A DNA stretch of 64,000 nt from Phycisphaeraceae bacterium. Lineage in GTDB: Bacteria; Planctomycetota; Phycisphaerae; Phycisphaerales; SM1A02. The first letter of the stretch is position 1, and each line of letters starts with the position of its first letter. Location of the stretch: assembly GCA_015709595.1 (NCBI GenBank), contig CP054178.1:2113205-2177204 (forward strand), read 5' to 3'. Below the pieces are notes generated by a model that was not told the DNA's origin, searched no databases, and saw only the letters and a list, made by a program, of their open reading frames with translations. The position numbers were made by a program, and so were the translations under genes. Below, one piece after another: positions 53,167 to 61,743 of the stretch.

Positions 53167-55119
53167 TCACTCCGCGGCGCGGCGCGACCACTCAAACTCC
53201 AGCGGCTCAAGCTGCGAGGCCAGCTCATCCCGCTGCGATTGCAGGGCGCGGCACTTTCGGCCATCCGTGTAGACGTCCGGATCGAGCAGTTGCGCGTCAA
53301 TCGCCCTGATGCGGTTCTCCAGCTCCTCGATGCGCGACTCGAGTTGCTCCATTGACCACGATTCCGGATCATCGGACTTGCCGGGCCGCCTGGCGGTCGA
53401 GGCGGCGGCTGGGGCGGGGCTTGACCGTGAGGCGGACTTTCGCGCGGCCTTCTCGGCCCGGTCGCGCTCCGCCCTGGCCGCCGCGTCGCGCTTCTCCACC
53501 CACTCGGAATACGTGCCGTCGAAGACCGTCGCGCCGCCGTGACCGTCGAGAATGATCAGCCGCTCGCAGCTGCTGTCGAGCAGGGCGCGGTCGTGGGTGA
53601 TGAGAATCACCGTGCCCTCGTAGCCGCTGTCGCGCGAGAGCGCCTGCTCCAGCCGCTCCGAGGACGGGATGTCGAGATGGTTGGTCGGCTCATCCAGCAC
53701 CAGCAGGTTGTGCGCGCTGCCGATCAGCCCCGCCAGCACGCAGCGGCTGCGCTCGCCGCCGGAAAGATCGCCCAGCGCCTTTTCCTGATCGCCGCCGGAG
53801 AACAGGAACGCTCCGGCCATGTCGCGGGCCTGCTGCTCACTGGCGCGGGAGACGCCGTCCGGCCCCACGATGCGCGAGCGGATGTACTCCCACACCAGCA
53901 TCGTCGGCTCCAGGTGATCGTGGAGCTGCCGGTAGTACCCCACGTTGAGGCGGCTGCCGATGCGGACGGCGCCCGCGCTCGGCTCGATCTCGCCCAGCAT
54001 GGTGCGCACCAGCGTGGTCTTGCCCGCGCCGTTGGGCCCGATGATGCCGATGCGCTCGCCGCGCTCGATCACGAGATCAAGATTCTCAAACAGCACCTTG
54101 TCGTCGTACCGCTTGGTGAGCCCCTCGGCCACCACCACCAGGTCGCCCGAGCGCTCCACCTTGGGCAGCCGCAGGTTCATCACATCCAGCTCGATGGGAC
54201 GGTCGATGAGTTCATCGCGCTTGTAGCGGTCCAGCCGCGTCTCGCGCCCCTTGGCCTGCCGCGCCCGCTGCCCCGCCTTGTAGCGGCGGATGAACGCCTC
54301 CTCCTGACGGATCTTGTCCTGCTGCTTCTCATAGACGCGCGAGTGCGTCAACTGCCGCTCGCGCCGCAGTTCGATGTACTTCTCGTAGTTGCCGGGGTAC
54401 TCGCGCACCGAGCCGACTTCGATCTCGATGATGCGGTCCACCACGCGGTCGAGCATCCAGCGGTCGTGCGACACCATCAGCACCGCGCCGTGATACTCGT
54501 TGGCGAGGAAGTTCTCCAGCCACTCGCGCCCCGCGATGTCCAGGTGATTCGTCGGCTCATCGAGCAGCAGCAGGTCCGGCTCCTCCAGCAGCAGCCGCGC
54601 CAGCCCCAGCCGACCTTTCTGTCCCCCCGAGAGGTTGGCGACCTTCAGCGTGAACTGGTCGTCCGTGAAGCCCAGCCCGTGCAGCGTGGCATCAATCTTG
54701 TGGTCGATGGCGTAGCCGCCTGCGGCTTCGATCGCCGCATCCAGTTCCGCCTGGCGGCGCATCAGGCGCTTCAGGTCATCCCCCTGCGCCTCGGCCATGT
54801 CGTGGTAGACCTGATGCAATTCCACGTGGAGCCGGTGGAGCTCGGCGAAGGCGCCTTCCGCCGCGTCGCGCAGGGTGTCCTGCGGGTCAAAACTGGGATC
54901 CTGGCTCAGATACCCCGCCCGCGCCCCGCGCTGGAGCTGCACCTGCCCGGAATCGGGCTTGATCTGCCCCAGGATGACCTTCATCAGCGTGGTCTTGCCG
55001 CACCCGTTGCGCCCGACCATGCCCACCTTCTCCCCCGGCTCGATGGACAGCGTGGCTCCATCCAGCACGATGCTGGAGCCGTAGGCGTGGGAGACGTTGA
55101 CCAGTGTGAGCAGGGGCAT
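53167..55119 (-). CDS. ABC-F family ATPase (Uup/EttA/ribosome-protection type)
   Basis: ABC-F proteins are soluble, act on ribosomes, and carry two ATP-binding domains. The first has GRNGCGKTTL (residues about 36–45), LSGGQKGRLGLARLLL and LLLLDEPTNHLD; the second has IIGPNGAGKTTL, LSGGERSRCVLAGLIG and LVLDEPTNHLDIPSS. A charged linker follows the first domain (ERQLTHSRVYEKQQDKIRQEEAFIRRYKAGQRARQAKGRE), the P-site-tRNA-interacting segment. A C-terminal charged coiled coil (QLESRIEELENRIRAIDAQLLDPDVYTDGRKCRAL) resembles Uup's DNA-binding tail. Length is 650. The specific subgroup is not certain. Confidence 0.93.
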   Translation of the reverse strand: MPLLTLVNVSHAYGSSIVLDGATLSIEPGEKVGMVGRNGCGKTTLMKVILGQIKPDSGQVQLQRGARAGYLSQDPSFDPQDTLRDAAEGAFAELHRLHVELHQVYHDMAEAQGDDLKRLMRRQAELDAAIEAAGGYAIDHKIDATLHGLGFTDDQFTLKVANLSGGQKGRLGLARLLLEEPDLLLLDEPTNHLDIAGREWLENFLANEYHGAVLMVSHDRWMLDRVVDRIIEIEVGSVREYPGNYEKYIELRRERQLTHSRVYEKQQDKIRQEEAFIRRYKAGQRARQAKGRETRLDRYKRDELIDRPIELDVMNLRLPKVERSGDLVVVAEGLTKRYDDKVLFENLDLVIERGERIGIIGPNGAGKTTLVRTMLGEIEPSAGAVRIGSRLNVGYYRQLHDHLEPTMLVWEYIRSRIVGPDGVSRASEQQARDMAGAFLFSGGDQEKALGDLSGGERSRCVLAGLIGSAHNLLVLDEPTNHLDIPSSERLEQALSRDSGYEGTVILITHDRALLDSSCERLIILDGHGGATVFDGTYSEWVEKRDAAARAERDRAEKAARKSASRSSPAPAAASTARRPGKSDDPESWSMEQLESRIEELENRIRAIDAQLLDPDVYTDGRKCRALQSQRDELASQLEPLEFEWSRRAAE

Positions 55120-55442
55120 GGGGGTTGGGGGGCAGGGGCTGGGGGCGGAAGTGTATGGGGTATGCACACCCTGCCGTAGTGGATTCCGCGAGACCCCTGG
55201 AACACCAGTGCCCCAGGCGTCCCGCCTGTGTCTCGGATCACCAAGCCGATCGTCAGGTGTCCCCCGCCCCGCCCGCGACTGGATGAAATGTGAAGATTCC
55301 CTTGACATGGGGGGGGCGCGCCTGTGGTATGCTTGGGTGGTGGTGATCCGCCGCCCCGTTCAGGGGTGATGGCGGGGGGTGATGTTGGTGAGCGGGGGTC
55401 AGTCAGTTGGGGTGGTCGCGTGGGGGGGCAGGGGAGGCCGTC
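55120..55442. other. G-rich intergenic region, 323 bases
   Basis: The region lies between the divergent ABC-F gene and the amber-interrupted gene. It is rich in G runs on the + strand and holds a strong-looking promoter at 55302–55333. No convincing coding frame or structured RNA is seen. Confidence 0.5.
55302..55333 (+). promoter_or_regulatory. Candidate promoter of the accessory patch at 55.4–58.5 kb
   Basis: TTGACA (55302–55307) is a perfect −35. TATGCT (55328–55333) has a TGG before it, an extended −10. The spacer is 20 bases and nearly all G in its first part, longer than the usual 17. About 100 bases of leader would precede GTG 55443. Confidence 0.45.
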
Positions 55443-57071
55443 GTGCCGATTGCGGCGTTCCAGTTCGACACCTTTCAGAGCATCGCCTCCGATGTGGGTG
55501 AGGCGTCGTGGTCGAACCCCGGCAACGGGCAGGAGAGCGATAACGCCTACGCCGCGGCGTTGCTGAGCAGCTTCAGCGCCGCGGTCGTCACCGAGTACCT
55601 GGTCTGCACGGGGGCGGACCTCTCCGCGCTGCCCCGGAACATCCGGTTCACGAAGATCGAGGTGAACATCGAGGCCTAGGGCGCGAACAGCGAACTCTTC
55701 GAGATTCTCGGCTGCGAGTCGGACGGCTCGGGCGGGCTGACGCTGGGCGGGCTGAACCTGCTGCGGGCCGCCGGCGCGGGTCCGATCGACCTGACCGGCT
55801 CGGACACGGTGTACCCCCGTGGCCGCAACAACTGGAACTTCTGGTGGCGCGACCGGCTGGAGAACCCGGACTTCGGCGTGGCCATCCGGGCGCGGCTCAA
55901 GTCCGGCTCACTGAGCGGGAGCGTCTCGATCGACCACGTGGAACTGGTGGTTCACGACGAGACCTTCATCAACCCGTTCTTTCGGAAGGACACGCGGCCG
56001 GTGATGGAAGTTCGTGTGGCCGGCGTGAACGGCAGGCAACTCCAGAACGCCGCCGCTGAGGTGTATCAGCCGGGACGGTCGTGGATCAACCGCTATGACT
56101 GGCACCTTGAGTCGCAGGTCGGCGAATTCCTCGACGAGCACATCGGGCTGCGCACAGCCACCGGCGCCAAGCGTCTGTGCCTGCGCATGCCTGCCGGACG
56201 CACGCCCCTTCAGGGGCTCATCCCCAGCGGTCAATGGGAACCCATGTACGACTATCAGCGCGATGCGTTGATCGATCGGATCGGCGCCTGGGTCCGGAGC
56301 GACCCCGAGCATGAAGTGTCGCTGTACATCGGCGCCTGGATCAAGGATCCGGGCAAGGTTGACATGTCAGGCACGCCCGGCGAACCGGGCGGTCCCTGGC
56401 AGCCGGATGTTCAGGACGCCGAGGATGTCGCCATTCTCGAGCGCATTTTCTTCCCCTACCGCGACTTGGTCGGGGTGACGCGTTTCTTCCTCGACAACTC
56501 CGGCGTGCATGACGAGTCCCTCTCTCTGGCGCTATTCACCTGGGGTCGCCGGAACGGCATGGAGTTCGTGTACGAAGCCATTCCGGGGATGCGCTTCCCA
56601 CCGCACCTGCCGGACCTCGACCGGGTCGGCCCCTTCGATGCGTATGCCAACGCGAAGGAGTTCATCCTCCACCATGATCCGGACTTCAAGGCGAGATTCG
56701 AGCGTGGTGACTGCACGGCGCTGTTCCGGATTTCAGACTTCGAGGAAGAACCCTGTGGCCCCGAGTGCTGGCCGAGACGCCTGAAGGACTTCGCGCGTGC
56801 GGGATACGCGTTCCAGACGCATGATCGCGTCAATGGCGTGTCGGGTCTGTACGAAAGCATCGACGATTTCGCACTTCAGGTTGGTTCGCAGTTCGAGCAG
56901 CGGCGCATCCATCACCCGGTTGCATATTCCATCGCGTCGCCGGTGGCTCGCTCGGTGCGGCATCTTGTCCGCCACCCGACGGCGCCCGCTGCGCAGAATC
57001 GGGGAATGGTCCCCGGCTCCGTCGTGGTGAGTGTTGCGCATGCCATCACGTTCCCCCTGTCGGGAACGTGA
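55443..57071 (+). pseudogene. Unidentified protein gene interrupted by an in-frame TAG
   Basis: GTG 55443 has GGGGAGG five bases upstream and opens a frame (MPIAAFQFDTFQSIASDVGEASW…) that meets TAG at 55677–55679 after IEVNIEA. The same frame then stays open to 57071 and clearly codes: GANSELFEILGCESDG, TVYPRGRNNWNFWWRDRLENPDFG, then a second domain with PFFRKDTRPVMEVRVAGVNGRQL and a long region that looks like a phage or glycoside-hydrolase-type protein (YDYQRDALIDRIGAWVRSDPEHEV, FFPYRDLVGVTRFFLDNSG). I do not recognise the family. A single base change of CAG, GAG or TGG would explain the stop. Its GTG 55809 could allow a shorter product. Confidence 0.55.
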
Positions 57072-57090
57072 ACAGGAAGGAGACGACAGC

Positions 57091-57735
57091 ATGAATCGTC
57101 ACGTATGTCGAGCATTCATCGCCGCCATTGCGTTCAGCGCGGCATTCGTCTGGAACGCTTCTGGCGGTATCGTCCACTTCGTCAATCCCGCCCCCGGCGA
57201 GCCGGGGCACTTCAACTGGCACTGGCAGCAGCGATTCGACCCGCCGTCGTGGGAGCACTGGCTCAACATCACCAAGCCCTCGACGGACCAGCAGGAGTCG
57301 CGCACGGGCAACAGCGTCGGCCAGCATTTCGCGGGGGGCGGGGACATGTTCAACGCGACGTCCGAGGCCGCCTGGATCGCATCGTACTCGGATCTCGTGG
57401 TCACGAGAGCGCTCGAACTCGACGACGACGTGAGCGCCAGTTTCTTTCGAGATGGCGCTGAGCATTCAGGCGATTTCAAGGGATGGGAGAGCGACTTCCC
57501 TCGCGGGGTTGTCCGTTACATGGGCGTCCTGACGCAGTCCGGCAACCACGGCTGGATCGCGGTGATCCGCGCCGGTGAAGGGCATCACCGATACTCGTTC
57601 CTCGCATTGGCGTGGGCCTACGAGACTGTCCCCGGCAAGCCGATCCTGGCGGGTCAGGTGCCCGGCGCTGGTGGCCTCGCCCTTCTGCTACCCGCGATGT
57701 TCCTCACGCGTCGGCGCCGGCACCCCGCTCGCTGA
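57091..57735 (+). CDS. Exported protein with PEP-CTERM-like sorting tail
   Basis: This 214-residue protein has a signal peptide (AFIAAIAFSAAFVWNASG) and a mature part rich in Trp and His (FNWHWQQRFDPPSWEHWLNIT, AAWIASYSDLVVTRALELDD). It ends VPGAGGLALLLPAMFLTRRRRHP, a VPxx–hydrophobic–RRRR tail of the planctomycete sorting type. AGGAAGGAG about eight bases upstream supports ATG 57091. It starts 19 bases after the interrupted gene and may share its transcript. I recognise no function; it is probably surface-exposed or extracellular. Confidence 0.82.
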   Translation: MNRHVCRAFIAAIAFSAAFVWNASGGIVHFVNPAPGEPGHFNWHWQQRFDPPSWEHWLNITKPSTDQQESRTGNSVGQHFAGGGDMFNATSEAAWIASYSDLVVTRALELDDDVSASFFRDGAEHSGDFKGWESDFPRGVVRYMGVLTQSGNHGWIAVIRAGEGHHRYSFLALAWAYETVPGKPILAGQVPGAGGLALLLPAMFLTRRRRHPAR

Positions 57736-57794
57736 CGCGACCGGGCGTCGTCCGTTCTCCTGCTTCCTCGTCACCCTTTCATCATGGGGGCATC

Positions 57795-58492
57795 ATGGCT
57801 CGCTTCATCAATGAGCAGCTCACCGCCAACGGCAGCACGACGGGAATCGACTGGCCGGGCGGACCCGGCACGTTCATCGTCATCGGGACGTTCGACGGGC
57901 GACCGTCAAGGTGCAACTGCAGATCGAGGGGTCGTCGTGGGTAGACCTGTCCACCGACACCACGGTGACTGCCGACAAGGCCGTGGGCTTTCAGATCTGC
58001 CCGTGCAAACTGCGGATCACCCTCTCGGGCGCCGGCGGGGGCACATCGGTCAAAGTCCGCCTCGCCCCGGCGTGGCAGGGGTGGTTTCCGCAGGAAGCGT
58101 TGCCGGACACCGGCGCGTCACCACCGCATTCGGTCGTTTCAACCCATTTCATCAATGAGATTCTCAGCGCCGACGGTGAGAGCATCAGCATCAAGTGGCG
58201 CGGCGGGCCCGGCACGTTCATGGCTCACGCAGTTCCGGTCGCTTCCGAGGATGCTTGGGATGGAGCGACCGTCCGCATCGAGTTCAGCATGGACAGTAAC
58301 AATTGGGTTCAGGTTCCGGGCATGGAACTCGCGTTCAACGCCGACGACGCGGGTGGCTTTCACTTGGGACCGTGTCAACTGCGAGCGGTCATGGATGATG
58401 CCGGCGCAGAGACGGAAGTGCGCGTGCGCGTCCTGCCCGCCTACCCCGGCTGGCTGATGGACGTGGCGATCCCGGACACCGTGGAGGACTGA
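57795..58492 (+). pseudogene. Two-repeat protein with a frameshift at a G run
   Basis: From ATG 57795 the protein starts ARFINEQLTANGSTTGIDWPGGPGTFIVIGTFDG, then leaves frame at GGG 57897–57899. One frame over, it continues TVKVQLQIEGSSWVDLST and runs to 58492. The two halves of the whole are repeats of about 95 residues: FINEQLTANG…WPGGPGTF…GFQICPCKLRITLSG and FINEILSADG…WRGGPGTF…GFHLGPCQLRAVMDD. Adding one G restores the frame in the first copy (FDGATVKVQLQIE). The repeats look like phage-structural or lectin-like beta domains, but no family is recognised. The frameshift could be real or an under-called base. Confidence 0.6.
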
Positions 58493-58563
58493 TTCGCCAA
58501 TCCGAAGCGGGTCGCGCTCCGTGGCGGGGCCTCGTCCACATCGTCAGCGCCGCACTGAGGTCA

Positions 58564-59978
58564 TCAATCGCGCTCGGGGTTCTTCGGCCTCGGCATCGCT
58601 GCCCCGGTCCTCTCGCGCCACGCGATCAGCATGGCATGGAGTTCCCTCACCTTCTCCGGCATCGTCGAGGCGAGGTCGTTCCTCTCGCCGATGTCCTCGC
58701 GCAGGTTGTAGAGTTCCAGCCGCCCGTCCTCGAGGAACTCGATGAGTTTCCAGTCGCCCGCGCGGATCATGCCGACGGGGGTGGTGCGCCACACGCCCTC
58801 GCCGAACCCCTGCAGATAGCCGGGGAAGTGGCCGTAGATGGCTTCCCGTTCCAGTTGACCGGCGGGATCGCGCAGCAAAGGCACGATGCTCAGCCCGTCG
58901 AGTGTCTGAGTCTCCGGTGCCGCAGCGCCGGCGGCTTCGAGCGTGGTTGGGAAGAAGTCCACGTGCGTCGTGACCGCCTCGCAGGTCGCGCCTGCGGGCG
59001 TCACGCCCGGCCAGCGGACGATCAGCGGGGCGCGAAGGCCGCCTTCGTAGAAGGTGCCCTTGCCGCTACGAAGCGGGGCATTGTCTGTGTAGTTGTCGAA
59101 CCGATCGTCGTAGCCCCCAACACCGCCATTGTCGCTCGTGAAAATGACCAGCGTGTTTCCCGCAAGTTGCAATTCATCCAGTTTCGCCATGATTCGCCCG
59201 ACGCTGTGATCGACATACTCGATCATCGCTGCATAGACGGGATTGGAGTGGCCGCCAATCGGTTCCTTGCCCCGGTACTTCTCGGCCAGGTCGTGAGGCG
59301 CTTCGAGCGGCGCGTGAACGCTGTAATGCGCCAGGTACAGGAAGAACGGCCGGTCCTTGTGCCGCTCGATGAAGTCCACTGACCGCTCGGTGAGGAAGTC
59401 CACCAGGAACTGGTCGCCGGGGTGGTCCACTTCCGGCATCGTGGTGAAGTTCACGTGCTCCCCCATGGAGACGATGGCCTCATCGAAGCCGCGCTGCGAG
59501 GGGTGGTAGCGCGGCCCTGAGCCGAGATGCCACTTGCCGAACATCCCCGTGGCGTAGCCGGCGGCCTTCAGGGCGTCGGCGATGGTGCGCCGGTCCAGCG
59601 GCAGCCGCGTCACGTTCTCCGGCACCTCCATCTTGCGGTGCGCTTCGTCGCCCCGCGCCAGCGTCCCCACCCCGTAGATGCCGGTGCGCGTCGGGTACTG
59701 GCCCGTCATGATCGCGGCTCGCGTGGGCGTGCAATTCTGGGCGTGATAGTGGTTGAGGAACCGCACGCCTTGTGCGGCCAGGCGATCGATGTTCGGCGTC
59801 TCGTAGTAGCCCGACCCCTGGCAACCCAGGTCGGTCCAGCCGAGGTCGTCGATCAGGATGAAGACGATGTTGGGGGCGGGGTCGGCTCCGCCGGGGGCTG
59901 AGCCGCGTCCTGCGCCACGGAATGGCTGGCGATGGCGAGTAGCAGGGTCCAAAGGATCGGCCAAGATGGTCGCGTCAT
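58564..59978 (-). CDS. Exported sulfatase, with signal peptide out of frame by one base
   Basis: The sulfatase domain is complete: PNIVFILIDDLGWTDLG, formylglycine motif NCTPTRAAIMTGQYPTRTG (CxPxR with Cys modified in active enzyme), GMFGKWHLG, VIFTSDNGG, and DGLSIVPLL. It would hydrolyse sulfate esters outside the cytoplasm, common in planctomycetes that degrade sulfated polysaccharides. The domain's own frame starts only at MADPLDPATRHRQP (59964), which is no signal peptide. One frame over, ATG 59978 with GGAGG six bases upstream reads a clear signal peptide (WPILWTLLLAIASHSVAQ), and adding one base in the G run 59894–59898 joins the two. I give the joined extent. Confidence 0.88.
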
Positions 59979-60052
59979 GACGTGTCCTCCGAGTATCATC
60001 CTACTCGTCGCGTTCCCCGTCCCCAATGCACAAGGAAGGTTCAGGATCGGTT

Positions 60053-60826
60053 CTATCGTCCCGCCGCCGCCCTCACAATCGCAATGAACTCATCCGCCTT
60101 CAGCGAGGCCCCGCCCACGAGGAAGCCGTCGATGTCCGGCTGGGCCGCCAGGGCGGCGGCGTTGGATGGCTTCACCGACCCGCCGTAGATGATGCGGATC
60201 GCCCCAGCCGCCTCGTGGCCGCAGAGAGATGCCAGTTCGCCGCGGATCACTCGGTGGGCGGCCTGGGCATCATCCGGCGTGGCGGTGCGGCCCGTGCCGA
60301 TGGCCCAGACCGGCTCGTAGGCGATGATGACCTGCCGCGTGGCCTGCTCGGGCGGCACGCCTTCCAGCCCGGCCCGCAGTTGACGCAGGTTGATGGCGTC
60401 CGTTTCGCCCCGCTCGCGCTGCTCCAGCGTCTCGCCGATGCACAGCACCACCCACAACGCGCCATCCAGCGCGGCGAGGGTCTTGCGGTTCACCAGATCA
60501 TCATCCTCGCCGAGAATGTGCCGCCGCTCGCTGTGGCCGGTGAGCACCACGTTGACGCTCAGGTCGGTGAGCATGTCCACGCTCACCTCGCCAGTATACG
60601 CGCCGTCGGGTTCGTGGTAGACATCCTGGGCGCCCAGGATGACCCCGCCGTGGCCCAGCGCCTTGCCCACAGGCAGCAGGTAGGGAAAGGGGGGGAAGAG
60701 CGCCACATCCACGTGCTGAATCAGTTCGGCGCAGCCCGCGTTCACGTCGTCGGCGAGCTCCACCGCCGAGGCCAGGTCGGTGTTCATCTTCCAGTTTCCG
60801 CCCACGAAGGGCATACGATGCGGCAT
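60053..60826 (-). CDS. tpiA: Triosephosphate isomerase
   Basis: TpiA interconverts dihydroxyacetone phosphate and glyceraldehyde 3-phosphate in glycolysis. The 257 residues hold FVGGNWKMN (Asn and Lys of the active site), VLTGHSERR (catalytic His), VIIAYEPVWAIGTGRTATP (catalytic Glu and flexible loop) and IRIIYGGSVKPSN. ATG 60826 has AAGGA nine bases upstream; an alternative ATG is at 60814. The length is standard. Confidence 0.97.
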   Translation of the reverse strand: MPHRMPFVGGNWKMNTDLASAVELADDVNAGCAELIQHVDVALFPPFPYLLPVGKALGHGGVILGAQDVYHEPDGAYTGEVSVDMLTDLSVNVVLTGHSERRHILGEDDDLVNRKTLAALDGALWVVLCIGETLEQRERGETDAINLRQLRAGLEGVPPEQATRQVIIAYEPVWAIGTGRTATPDDAQAAHRVIRGELASLCGHEAAGAIRIIYGGSVKPSNAAALAAQPDIDGFLVGGASLKADEFIAIVRAAAGR

Positions 60827-60942
60827 GGCTGGTGTTCCTTGCGGGGAGTACGCCTGAGCGCCGGGAGGTGACGATACGAGTGCCCGCGCCGACTGACCAG
60901 CCGAGGCGGAAGTGATCGAACCACGCCACCGGAATCGCTCTT

Positions 60943-61680
60943 GTGACAGCATCCACCGACCAAGCGCCTTGCTGCACCGTTCGCTGCATCGTACTCTGTG
61001 CGCTGCCGTTTCTCATCGTGGGCGTGCTGACGGCGATGTACCTGATTGCGCCGCGCTTCTACCTGACATACATCATCGAGGAGGCCAATCGCGAGCACGG
61101 GGCGGTGGAGATCGTGACGTTCTCCTCGGCGATACTGGGGGGGCTGTTGCTCCTGGGCGCGGGGTGGCGCCTGTTCGGGCGCGAGGGGCGGCGCCTCACG
61201 CCCCGCAGCGGGGCGGCCATCGTGGGCGTGGTGGGGTTGGCGGGCGTGTTCTTCGCCGGCGAGGAAGTCTCGTGGGGTCAGACGTGGTTCAAGTGGAAGA
61301 CGCCGCCGGCCATCCGTGAGCACACCATCGAGACCAACCTGCACAACACCGACATTCCCGTGCAGGCCATGGGCAGCGTGTTCATCGCGGGCGTGTTCTT
61401 CGGTCTGCCGCTGGCGTGGCGTCTGCGCCGCGGGTGGCTGCCGGAGCGGTGGGGCGCGGCCATTCCCGCGGCGCCGGAAATCACCACCGTTGCGGTCGGG
61501 TTCGCGTGGAAGGAAGTGAAGACGGTGGCCAAGTTCTTCATCGCCGAGGAGGATCGGTTGACGACGCCCGTCTGGCGTGACTTCCTTGACCAGTTCAATG
61601 AGCACAAGGAGATGCTCATCGCCATCGGGCTGCTGATGTACGGCGTGTCACGGTGGCGGGCGCTGAGGTCGGGCGGGTGA
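60943..61680 (+). CDS. Integral membrane protein of unknown function
   Basis: This 245-residue protein has about five hydrophobic segments (IVLCALPFLIVGVLTAMYLIAP, VEIVTFSSAILGGLLLLGAG, AAIVGVVGLAGVFFAGEEVSWGQ, SVFIAGVFFGLPLAW, EMLIAIGLLMYGVSRW). The motif AGEEVSWGQTWFKWKTP, with charged residues within a membrane segment, and EHTIETNLHN next to it look like a conserved core. I do not recognise a characterised family. GTG 60943 has GGAA eight bases upstream. It is divergent from tpiA, with 116 bases between the starts. Confidence 0.75.
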   Translation: MTASTDQAPCCTVRCIVLCALPFLIVGVLTAMYLIAPRFYLTYIIEEANREHGAVEIVTFSSAILGGLLLLGAGWRLFGREGRRLTPRSGAAIVGVVGLAGVFFAGEEVSWGQTWFKWKTPPAIREHTIETNLHNTDIPVQAMGSVFIAGVFFGLPLAWRLRRGWLPERWGAAIPAAPEITTVAVGFAWKEVKTVAKFFIAEEDRLTTPVWRDFLDQFNEHKEMLIAIGLLMYGVSRWRALRSGG

Positions 61681-61743
61681 ATGGGCGGCGCGACATGGGT
61701 GGCGCGACGCTCCACCTGGCGCGTCTGCGCGATTCCCCGCACT

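Noticed and set aside
53539-55179. 546-codon open frame on the + strand opposite the ABC-F gene
   Set aside because: The minus-strand protein has all ABC motifs. The + strand translation is a low-complexity shadow with no domain.
55677-55679. TAG read as pyrrolysine or by amber suppression
   Set aside because: No pyl genes or suppressor tRNA are visible, the context is not a methyltransferase, and a single mutation explains it more simply.
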